64,000 nt of DNA from Hymenolepis diminuta (lineage: Eukaryota; Platyhelminthes; Cestoda; Cyclophyllidea; Hymenolepididae). Under the pieces are notes generated by a model. It was not told the DNA's origin, did no database searches, and saw only the letters and a program-made list of their open reading frames with translations. Shown here one piece after another: positions 36,201 to 46,760 of this stretch (positions within the stretch are counted from its first letter, which is position 1; each line of letters opens with the position of its first letter). The stretch covers positions 196,387-260,386 of the forward strand of contig CAADRB010000059.1 in assembly GCA_900708905.1 (NCBI GenBank), written 5' to 3'. A program made the position numbers and the translations under genes.

Positions 36201-39200
36201 CCCTTCGATTATTAAGCGTAGAGCATGGTTGAAAAGGAAGTTAATTAGCATCCTCATGGCACCAGCTGATCAAAGCTTGGAGTCAGTCGCTTTTGGACTC
36301 AAATTGAGTGAATGATAGAGGTCGAAGGAGGATATGTAGAAAAAATCTAGCTAATATCACGCTTATATTTTGTTGGAAGAAATTGTAAGTTTCAACCATT
36401 AACAGTTTCATTTTCTGCTTTTTCTAAAAGTGCATATGGTGTCCTCAGATGCCTTACGTACCTTGTACACTCGCTAACAACTTAACTACTAGTAGAAGTA
36501 TGGTAATTAACACAGTACGCAAACAGTGGAATATGATTCCAGTGAATTCAATAACAAGGCAACACAAGCAATACAATGACGGCACTGCCAGAAAGTGTAT
36601 ATTAAGCGGGGTATATACAAGCAGGCACAAGTATTCATATTCGTCACCTAGTTCTTTACATAGGTAATGGAATGAGGTAAATGATAAAACGTACTATGTA
36701 TATGGACAAGCTTGGGACATATGTGTAAAGTAGACTTTAAAAGACTTCAAACCCACCTTAAGTGCTGTTGAATGAAGAAGTAATCAAGAGGATCACCACT
36801 TAATCTTATGGCGAAAGAATTAAAAATGATTTGCGAAATACTTAATTATGAAAGATTATATTAAGACAAACCCTTACTTTTGAAAAATAACATCTGGTAA
36901 ATTTTCAACTATCCAGATATATCAATCGAGTTCAAAAAAAGTCAACACTTTTCAAGAACAATTGCAATGAAATCACAAGAATGAACAAATCGGTATGCAT
37001 AAAACAATTATACATCAGAAAAATTTGAAAGTAAGAGAGAATAGATACCTCATAATGAAATACATACCTAACATGATACCTAAAAGTGAATTACCATTGG
37101 AGGGCAGAAGGTTCTACATAATGCCAAATTACCCCAGCTAGTACCTCGTCGCTGGTAATGGTTAATAAAAGAGAAATGAGGAGCCACTCAATTCAATATA
37201 CTCTGAATAAGGCAAACATGAACGTGAGAAACGGGGTAAGGTACTGAAATTAGGAATAGTAGGAAATAACATAGTGAACTACAAAGATAAAAGCATACGA
37301 TTCAAGAATTTGAATGTTTACCTGACACTAGTGTAAATTAAAAACCTTACAGATCCTAGATATTCCCCTTTTGGTTACTAACGGCCTATTAATAAAGGCA
37401 AACATAACCCCTTAAAACAAGGCCTTAAACTAACACCTACAGATTATACGTATTCAGTAGCTCTTCAGAATTATCTTGGGATACATTGGGGTTGGCTGCT
37501 AGGCGGTTCTGGAATGAACTTTTAGCCATCCCGGTTAGCAATAAGAAACGCTAATCGTATGCCAGAACAGACGTTTGGAAGGACGAAGAAAGTTAAATCA
37601 TCTCCTAGAGGTTACCACCTAGCGCAAACAAAGCGATATTATGAATTTAGAATCAAGTTAGAGTGATGATAAGATCAGATTTTACCTTGGCAAGGATAAT
37701 GCGAGTTTTGGCGACATCCATAGGAGTGGTAAGGAAGCCCCCGATGGCGCCTGCAACAGCTCCGCAAATGGCAAATTGCGTCTTGGAGAGACCACATTCC
37801 TCCTTGATACAACAGTTCACAGAGACAAAGTAATCCTTCTGAAAACGATGCCGACGATTATACTGTTGCATTCCAAGCTATAGGTAAAGAAGAAAGAAAG
37901 CGACACTAAAAATGCAAGAAAAATATTCTTTATTTAAGGGATTTAAATGTAGGCTTTTAGAAAAGCCGAAATTTGACTAAAATCTCTTGACAGTAAAATT
38001 GAGACAAACCAAAGATGACGAATTGAACGACCATATTAAGAGTGAATATTATCAGAGTGAGAAGTCTAGAACAGAATGGAAATGAACTGATCAAATATAA
38101 TCGAAATATACACCTGTAAAGTGTACGTCCGCCAAGTTATGAGTTTCATACTCATAAATACACATTCAATGAATTACAAGATAGAATACAGTTTTACCTT
38201 TAAAAGCTACAGAATTCCACTCTTTGTCCAAAATGATTGGTGCTAAAGGAATCCATAAATAGCTATTATTTCGTGAGCACCGCATGGAAACACACATTTC
38301 GTTTATCCAAATTCTCATGAACAAAATCAAATTCTACACACAAGCACTGATTAAAAAAACATACACAGAGGTGAACAATAAATTTAAGCCGAAGATTTAG
38401 GCCCAACTACCATTTTTCATTAATTCTAGATTTAAAATAGTATCGAGGGAAAGACATTCGATTCAGGTGACGAAAAACAGGCTCAACGAAAAATTATGAA
38501 ACTTGCGAATGCATAAAACAAAGAGAGAAATCAAAAGGAAAATACAAATATTGGTAATAAAATAATGTTAAACGACAAAAAAAAATATTCAATAAAAACA
38601 AGGAAGAAGTTACCTTAAGCGATTCCCAGATTGGATATTGAATGATACAGAAGGGAAGACCACGAGAAAGTTGACCCCAGTAACCGCGATAGAGACCGCG
38701 CCAACCCTAAATACGCAGAAACAATGAACACAAAACAGCACCACATACTTCTTCCCTTATGCAGTCTCTAAAGACGATTCTGACATTCAGATGAGGCTGA
38801 TTTTGTGTTCGTTGTTTGATTGTCTCGACGGGGACTCGAACAATGTAGGCAACCTAGATGAAGGATAAGCCAATATTATGACTGTTAGCATGGAAAGATG
38901 AACACGAATAACGGAAATTTTGATTTTACACGATCAACATACTACGTCTCCAGCGCAAGCAGAAAGCATCGAAGCCATCCATAATGGAGCTCCAGTATTC
39001 ATACTTGCTCTCTTAATGGTCTCATAGGTGACGAAAAACAGAGCAGCTGGAGGTGAAATATTATTAATATGTGTGAGCGAGTGCATGAAATAAGCTCCAA
39101 ATAAACATCACAAACTACCTGCAGGTGCAGAGCCAAGAATAACAGCAGGCAGACCAGCAAAAAGGCCGAGATTTCCACCTGCCTGAGGTTTTACTGCATG

Positions 39201-39329
39201 AGTACCGCTCTGAAGACGAGTTTTGATTGTATCCATTGGATATACTGTTAGATCAACACAAATTCCAGCGGTAGCCCCACCCAAAAATGATGCAAATCGT
39301 TCATAATTTGACAAAGGGTTGGAAGTCAT
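33293..39329 (-). CDS. SLC25A26: mitochondrial S-adenosylmethionine carrier, paralogue 3
   Basis: Seven minus-strand exons: 39329-39119, 39046-38943, 38853-38749, 38706-38614, 37877-37686, 34569-34496 and 33449-33293, giving 311 aa. All junctions are GT-AG and in phase. It has the full carrier triplet: PMDTIKTR (31-38), PVETIKQR (113-120) and PMDVAKTR (223-230). The ending [18 protein letters not shown] is followed by a charged tail of about 20 residues absent from copy 1. This copy has the most introns of the three and probably keeps the ancestral structure. Its exon lengths 211/104/105/93/74 recur in the other copies, which confirms the models. Repeat 3 begins with a longer linker ([16 protein letters not shown]) than copy 1. 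Intron 5 (3.1 kb) contains a dead mariner element. Role: S-adenosylmethionine/S-adenosylhomocysteine exchange across the inner mitochondrial membrane, by homology. Confidence 0.92.
35470..36320 (+). mobile_element. degenerate mariner-family DNA transposon
   Basis: Transposase pieces appear in order in shifting plus-strand frames. An N-terminal helix-turn-helix reads [19 protein letters not shown] (from about 35659). It is followed by MRGQFI, then [19 protein letters not shown] with KNF after it, then WW. Next come [24 protein letters not shown] and finally SPNPNPFDY near 36190-36215. The Asp of [15 protein letters not shown] and NPFDY sit where the three catalytic Asp of the mariner DD34D triad belong. 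Frameshifts and stops separate these pieces, so the element is inactive. It lies inside intron 5 of SLC25A26 copy 3, antisense to the host gene. I could not place terminal inverted repeats; the ends are approximate. Confidence 0.85.
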
Positions 39330-40479
39330 TTATTTTCTAATGTGAAATGTTAAGTTTTGAACTGAAATAGAGTATTTTAAAATTTTAAATTTATGTTAGA
39401 AAAGCAAAAACCGCATGACAGATAATGGAGAGCCGCTCACACACAGAAAACTAATGAAGGTCAATATACTTAGGTCACGCTAGGGATCATGCAATTTGTG
39501 AAAATAAATGTATTGTATATTTGTTCGTTTATATCCAGTTTATGTGGAGTTATCATTTTAGATCGAATTATGTGTACAACAGCGATATCTTTAAGTCCCA
39601 GTTTGAAGATGAATTAGTTAAGTCTTCGGGTTGATTTATTGCGACGTATCTTTCCATACATAAAATCAAGTTAATAACTGAATGTTCAAGTGCTTACTTA
39701 TGTAACTTCCTTTTTCTAAATTTACGGTCACAGTATTTGTTTATTTGCGCTTATTACTTTGTTCAATAAAAGTTTCATTAAATTCATTTATAGTGAATGT
39801 AATATATGTGCCAGTTATATCAAGTGCTATTTAAAAATATATATTGATTAAATTTGAACTTTAGGATAAAATAAGCTCTACTATTTTACTCTATATCTAT
39901 TATTTTCTAATATAACTTAGGATTTTGCATTGTCTTCATTCAGTTACTATCGACTAAATCTACTTTTTGACACACGCCTTAATACTAATTAGTCATTCAC
40001 TGAGACAAACATGATGTGAGAGTTTTGAGCGTTTAAAATTTGTTCACATTCTTACTATGTTTTATCATACATCTGTGGTTACTAAACCCAGATAAAACCA
40101 TATTCTAATAACAGTTTATACTTATAGAGAGCCTATTTGTGGAATACTTTCACTTACCATATGTCTCCTGGCCTGTTGCTAATATTCTTGAAGTTTAAAA
40201 AAAATTTTATTGGCACTGTTGTGTCTATATGCTTATTGATCGTATATTTATTAAAATGTTTTCCAAAAACTTTTGTCTCACGACCGAACATTTAAATTTC
40301 CAATTAGCGTTATCTTTAAAATGCATTTTTTAAGTCCAAGTTAAGTAGTATTAATGTTAATTTGTCTCAAATCTGTTAATGAATTAAATTTTTGCAGATC
40401 TTAATATTTAAAAAGGCTAAGTGTGATTATTCGTGCTTTTTAATTCTTCGTTATTATTTGCTATAGATAGCAGAGGTCA
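39330..40479. other. AT-rich upstream region of SLC25A26 copy 3
   Basis: About 1.15 kb with frequent stops in all frames. It should hold the copy 3 promoter, but I recognise no specific element. Confidence 0.5.
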
Positions 40480-41035
40480 ATCAATATTTGGAGATCAGAA
40501 ATGACTGACTTATGATAAGATCTCGGCCGCAGTATCAATAAGCAGTTCAACCGTATATTCGCCCGTTTCCACATATATATCTAAACAGATAGCAATCATC
40601 GCACCGAGGTATCGATGGTGAGACATGGTTGATGTCTAAAGAAGAAATATTAAGTATAAAAACCTAAATTACACATCAATAAATTGGAGCGGTATTCCGA
40701 TCACCACCTGCAATAGCCAGCAGATGTCTATCAACATATGACGATTAGAAATTATTGACTGCTAATAAGATCTCCACTACAGTGTCCACAGGCGGTGGCA
40801 CTGTGTGTTTGCTTGTTTGAATATAGATACCTAAACAGATGTCGATCAGCATGCCGAGACACTGATGATGGGACATGACTGACGTCTAACAAAGAAATGT
40901 TTTGCATATAAACCTAATTTACTAATTAATAAACTGGGGTGGCTTGCATGCCACCTCCGAACTGATCTAACAATATGAGTGACTTGACTTATTCCATCTA
41001 TGCTACCTATTCGATCGATGTGGCCCTTGCGTTAT
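40480..41035 (+). repeat. dispersed repeat R1, two head-to-tail copies
   Basis: Two diverged R1 units in the same orientation, about 40480-40720 and 40720-41035. The second aligns closely to 23725-24040. The first shares CTAAACAGATAGCAATCATC, ATGGTTGATGTCTAA and the AATAAATTGG block. Boundaries are approximate. Confidence 0.65.
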
Positions 41036-41263
41036 TGCACCACCATACTAACCTATCGACATGAATGACTTGATTTATATTATTATTATTAACTAGAACC
41101 ATATTCCATTTCTTTTAATATTCTGCTGTGCCACGGCAACAAATAATAAAATCACTGATGTAGGAAAGCACTCGCATTAACATATTTCATTTCATCTGAA
41201 GAAAAAGTGCCTTAAACAATATGCAAATATAAAATTGTACATTGTAACTTATAAACCAAGGGG

Positions 41264-41287
41264 NNNNNNNNNNNNNNNNNNNNNNNN
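41264..41287. other. assembly gap (24 N)
   Basis: Unresolved bases upstream of the first LTR element. Confidence 1.
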
Positions 41288-41455
41288 AGGAAAAAAATTA
41301 GTGCTTTATCCTAGAAAATTGTTAGAATCTTTTCCACTTCCAATAATTGACTTAACCGCCTTAAATTCGTTCTTAAATTATTCCAGAATCGAACAAAATG
41401 CCAGTAAAAATGCGTATTTATATAAGATAGTAGCGAAAGGTAGAGTCAGATTCAG

Positions 41456-41483
41456 ATATATATATATATATATATATATATAT
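41456..41483. repeat. (AT)n microsatellite
   Basis: About 14 AT units just before the truncated 5' LTR of element A. Confidence 0.95.
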
Positions 41484-41512
41484 TACAAGATGTATCCTAT
41501 GTTAGACTGAAT

Positions 41513-43797
41513 CTGTTGTCAGGTCGTATTTGTAACTAATGCAATGGTTTAGGGAATCAAAGAGTCGGTTACGGTATTCTACAGAGAAGAGCAGATTATA
41601 ACAGTTTGGCGACGCTGTTATCGAATACGCGTACGTGGAAGCCGGAATCTCTTCAGTTGTGATGAATTTTTCAACTTTTGCAAGGGATCCCACAGACTCC
41701 GTAAAAAATTTAATTATGTTTCATCGTTATTGTCTTATACACGACACTTTTGCAACACGGTATACTCAATATCGTGATATTTATGAGATCATGGCGGATC
41801 TCCCCGCCCCACTAGAATCGCTATGATGCTTCTTAAATTTAACAGAATCGACCACTATCTATGTTTGCCCCACTTTCAACCCATGGATTCTGCTGCCCTA
41901 ACTTATGTACAGGTGATTAGTAAGATGGGTTCGGTCATTGGTGACAGCAGTTCTCTTTTCAACTTGATCATGCATGAGGACGAATACTTTTATCATTATG
42001 TCGACATCGTTGATTGACTTTGCACTAGTTTCCGATTTGGTTCTCTCGAAGAAAACCAATTCAGATGTCCCATTTTCATTCTTGTTCTCCGATCCTATTG
42101 CCATGCTGAGATTCGACTCAGATTTCTGCACCTCTTGGATAAAAATCCGATGTCAGGAGGTTTCGCCTCGGATTCAATTCTACTGTAAAACTGTTAACCA
42201 TGATTTTTGAACCTGAAAGGACCTAGCATCTACTGAGGGGACTCACTCCCCATCGGAAAATTATCCGACGAATATCAAAGGCAGTAACTTCCAAGATGTT
42301 GATTTTGCAAAGAACGTAGTTATCGTCAAGATTGCCCTAACGAAGACGTCGCTAACAGAAGCGCAATATTAATGCCCACAAAGAAGGCTTCTATCGAGGA
42401 TCTTCTGCGAACAGCTCAACAGGCAGAACCCGAACAACAAGAGAGCATTAATTCAGACGAGCCAGAGCTATGATTGACACTGACTCCAATATGTAATGCT
42501 GTACAACTCTGGGTATCGATGGGAAGCGAGGCTACATTCCCGGAGAAGACGATCTTCAAGGAGTGGTATCAAACTCGTGGGCCTAGATTTGATCTATGAG
42601 CTCAAACTTATTTAGTTCCCAGACGAAAACGAAACCTGTCAGACGCCTACCCTCGAATCTACAGATGCGGGAAATCTCGTAAGAGGATGTAACCAGTGTC
42701 TACATGTTGGCAAAATCCCTAGTCCTTCTATTCATATTCAGTCGCCGAAATCAGATTCAGCTCTAACTTACCACTACGGACACATTAAAGGTACGACATG
42801 GACTACGGTGAAAAATTTACATTCGAATGTGTCCGAAGTTAATCTACTCTCACCTACCACAAGCGGACCAGCTATCTCTATTTTCCATGAACTCATGGTG
42901 TACCAGAAATGCCCGTCACGGTCACAAGCACTCAGTTGGATTCTACATTTTGTCAAGCTTTGCTAAGATCGATCGATTATTTAGCTGAGGAGATCTCTCG
43001 TCGTGTTGGAACAGGCAGCCCCTGTAGCAGAATTTAGAGGTGAACCTTTGAAGAAAGCATTTGAAGAGATGTGGCTATCAAATCAACTTTGTGTTTCGAC
43101 AAAGTGTGACCCAATGCGGGTATATAGTGTAGGCGATCTTGTGTATGCCCTCAACCATAATTTAAATCACCAATGGACAGCTGTCACAGTCACCAAGCGG
43201 CATGTCGGTGATATGTACGACATGAAGATTGGAATAGGCACTTAATTTCGCGATCACGAACAACTCAGATCAGGATAGTTTGACTTGTCGAGTTGTGAAA
43301 GACATCAATATTTAAGTGGTCTTGATGTTATTAATATTTTATGTTCCATATCTTACAGCTCCCTTACTCTTGAACGGTCTGTGTTCGACCCATCTAGTGT
43401 AACAACGTTAAAGAAACGATCAGGATATTATCCCCATGTACTACCAGTACTCGATGGCATTTCTCTCATCTTCCGGTTGATTTCGCGACGAAGACGCACG
43501 AATGATCAAATTTACAAACAGGCGTGATGCATATAAAAAATAATTCGTTTATATAATATTCTTTATTTTCCATCTTTTGATCTGTGCCCCTTTTAATTCC
43601 CTTTTATTCGAACGAAATTATTTACATAAAGTTTGTAAATGGCGGATAATATATCGACACAAAAATGTGAGTCTTATTTTGATATAATGATTCGAGTCAT
43701 TTTGGTGTTGTCGGGTCGTACCTGCAATTAGTGCAATGGCTTGGGGAATCTAAGAGTTGGTTACGGTATCTTACAGGGAAGAGCAGATTATAATGGA
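41513..43797 (+). mobile_element. decayed LTR retrotransposon A (probably Ty3/Gypsy-derived)
   Basis: The 3' end of an LTR (41513-41606) recurs at 43709-43797 in the full 3' LTR (43525-43797): GTCGGGTCGT, GGGAATCTAAGAGT and GGTTACGGTAT. Just after the 5' LTR lies a possible primer-binding site, TTTGGCGACGCTG. Downstream are gag-like pieces (MADLPAPLESL; FQPMDSAALTYVQ) and a CCHC zinc-knuckle remnant, FCKERSYRQDCPNED near 42307. Close to the 3' end is a frame reading MRVYSVGDLVYALNHN and then W, resembling the C-terminal part of Gypsy integrases. Reverse transcriptase and RNase H are missing. The coding parts are in different frames, so this is a non-autonomous or dead element. Class is inferred from the zinc knuckle and integrase-like tail. 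Confidence 0.7.
43525..43797 (+). repeat. 3' LTR of element A
   Basis: Begins TGATGCATATAAAAAATAAT after the shared sequence ACAGGCG and ends near CAGATTATAA. It aligns by eye to both LTRs of element B through TTCTTTATTTTCCA, GTAAATGGCG and GTGCAATGGCTTGGGGAATC. Confidence 0.65.
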
Positions 43798-45621
43798 ATG
43801 CATTACATATTTAATATGATATAGGCATCAAAGAATAATAAGAAAGATCTATAAGCAGAGTACCATAAATGTTAAACATTCACTTATTCACTCGCCGTAT
43901 CAGTAGTTGGTCAAGACTCAGCGCTTGAAGTCTTTTGGGGTATTCGCTGTTACTTGAAGTATCATAAAATTAAAATTCCAAATTATCTATAACTATTTGG
44001 ATTAATTATAGGTTACGAAAGTATAGATACTTTTGACTGAATTGTATCATTGAAAATAGATTGCCATTGCTGGCAGTGCTATAATTGGGAAAACTTAAAT
44101 GCAGAAATATTACTTCGGTGAATTTGGTGAACAGCCGTAATTTATTTTCCAGAAAGTTTTTATGACAGTTTTACATTTATATCCACGTTTATGCATGCAC
44201 ATAGGCGTATTTATATGATTGTTAGATAAATGCAATTGATCGTTTGATATTTCGGAATCTACAAAATACATGTAACATGTGGACAAATAAAGTCCATTTT
44301 AAAATGAAATTACCAATGCATTAGTTATGGCAGTTTCATTTCATTGCAGGCCACAAATTACAAGCCACTATTGAATAATAATGCATCTGGGGAAAAGTTG
44401 GACTGAAAATAATGTTTGGCTATTGTCGTGGTAATCCTGAATTTTTGTCACACAGATTTCAAAATTTCTTCTGAATTGATTATTAGTGCACTGAGCAGAA
44501 TGAGATATTATTGCTTTATAAATTGCTTCAATTACCCTAAATGCATGAATTGAAACAAAAAATATGTTTTGAGAAAGTTTGATTTGATTTGTTGATTTGT
44601 TTATTTGTTCTTCTGCCGAGTATACGTACCCTTGATATTACGTAAATCCTCATATGTTTGTCAAGGTCAGTTGTCGAATTTACCTTTTTATTATTATCAA
44701 AGTCAGCGTAGCGATATGTTATTAAACTTTTCGATTAATTTTCATGGGAATATTATTAGAATTCTTTTTCATATAAGTTTAGTTTAATTAAAAGTTTCCA
44801 TTATAGTTACAACCAGTTATAGTAAATAGGATCTTCAGGAATGAAACGACCAGGGCGGTTACTGTTTTACCAGATGAAAATAGTGCGTTGAAGCTTATAA
44901 ATGTGGAAGAAAACACAACTTCTCTTTTAGATGTATGCTTATTTTGCAGATAAGTTCGACTTTCTATTCTCTCATAATGAAAATATTGAAATTGCTGCAT
45001 TGTTGTTTAACGAAACCAATTCTATCGTAATTGGCTTGCCCTCAGGGATAAAACCTATCTGCTTATTTAATACTTTGCAAGTAATTCAAATCCGTGAGTT
45101 AAGCTTTGGCTTATTTTTAAAAAATATGGTTGCCCTCGGTTTTTTATTTACCAAATTTTGATTAAAATAGACTACAGCAAATGATTCTAATTAAATGTCC
45201 GCTTCAATTTTCCTTAATAAATTGAATGTATATTTATTTTTTTCATTTTTTAAAACAATGTGCATCGGAGTAACACATAATAATGATCCCATTACTCCTA
45301 CGCCAGCAACATGCTGTAAATATAACTCTTAATACACGTATGTTTAATTCACTGTGGTCTTTTTGTGTGCTCATTTAATAAAAAAAACATCACGTCAGAG
45401 GCAAATCTCTCTATTAGCTGGCTCATTTCGTGTTATGATTCATACTCCTTATTTTTTATTTTTTTCATTCTTTAATTTGGAGATCTTACGTTTGTAACAT
45501 TTTAGAAGACGGTTTAGATGAAGTCAGAAAAGGTCTAATCATCGTGACACCACATTATCTAGCAATTAAATCGAAAAGAAAGTTTTAAAAGGAGATTAAG
45601 GTTGTTATTATTGATTTGTAG
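43798..45621. other. AT-rich interval before the zinc-finger locus
   Basis: Stop-dense; frames such as 44605-44787 and 44931-45161 are short, hydrophobic and unsupported. The first exon of the zinc-finger gene should be here or further upstream, but I could not find it. Confidence 0.4.
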
Positions 45622-46760
45622 GAAGCACAGTACACATTTCATCTGCTTTTTCTTCGATCTCAAAACCCGCTTCTTTAGCAGCAAAAGATGTGACTGAGAG
45701 ACCAGCAAAGTGCTATCAATGTGGAGGAACATTCAAGAATTTCAGTGCTCGAAATGCTCATCTCAACAATGTCCATTTGCGTGAGGTGTACCTTACTGCA
45801 TCGTCTTACTTGTATCATAGTCTATTTGATCGTTTGCTTTTAATTTCAGAAATTAAACGCTACTCATGTGATCTATGTGGAATCAAATTCTATAATAATT
45901 TAAGACTAAGAAGTCATATAGAGATTGTTCACGAAAGTAAGTGAAATTATTTTTACTGGTAATTTTCATATGGACCGTTGTCACAGTGATCAGCGCGAGA
46001 TCGGTGTTCATCGGGGCACATCAATTGACATGGATGGCCAACTGTAAATAGTTAATTTTGCCTAATTGAAGGGAAAAAGTAGAGAGCAAGTTTCTCTTCT
46101 GGGTAGTTTAACGTCACCTTCCCTCTATGCACTTCCCTAATAGGCCTGGGAAGTTTTTTTATAGGTGCGATTATTGTACGTAATGAGAATGATTAATTAA
46201 TGTTCCTCTTATTTTCTCTTCAGAAGTGCGATCAGTGTAGAAAGAACTTTTCATTTAAGTATCAACTAATACAACACGTAAATATTGTTCATGAAAGTGA
46301 GTTCGCTGAATTCATTTGAGCTCTCTTTAGTCATAGTTTTTAAGCATTTTTCTCCTGACAAACAAGAGGAACTTTCAGTGCATGGAATGTCACCAATACT
46401 TCAAAACCCACCACGTTCTAAAAAAACACACAGATACATTCCACAAAAGTATGTTCACTGTGCGTGGATGTAGAGAGCATAATGTGGATATATCAGCATT
46501 TAATTTTGCTGAATTTTTCTTAAAGATCTGAGGGCTCATAAATGTCCGCTTTGTGATAAAGATTTCGGAAGAGTAGACGGATTGAATATTCATATCCGAA
46601 ATGTTCACGAAAGTAAGTAAACTATGATTCCAATTAATTGTCGATTTAATATTTAATTCACCTAGATTATTTCTTTTATTCTCCTACTTCAGAAAAACGC
46701 GACTTCATTTGCCCCAAATGCGGAAAAGCATTCACGGCGAAGGGGGTTGTCAGAAACTGA
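45622..46760 (+). CDS. C2H2 zinc-finger gene, one finger per exon, probably broken or partial
   Basis: Six finger-bearing segments: 45622-45780 (CYQCGGTFKNFSARNAHLN then NVH), 45850-45936 (CDLCGIKFYNNLRLRSHIE then IVH), 46224-46296 (CDQCRKNFSFKYQLIQHVN then IVH), 46379-46448 (CMECHQYFKTHHVLKKHTD then TFH), 46526-46612 (CPLCDKDFGRVDGLNIHIR then NVH) and 46693-46760 (CPKCGKAF, then stop). Most end in HE plus one base at a GTRAGT donor. Segments 1, 2, 5 and 6 join in phase 1. Segments 3 and 4 (73 and 70 nt) need a phase-0 entry and would shift the frame. The last finger lacks its two His. The gene is presumably a DNA-binding regulator. No upstream start exon was found, and one phase-1 acceptor at 45621 shows that one is missing. 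Confidence 0.7.

Noticed and set aside
42774..42956. Identical minus-strand frames at 42774-42956 and 62268-62456 as a conserved gene
   Set aside because: The identity comes from the duplicated LTR element; the frame is antisense to the element and unlike any protein I know.
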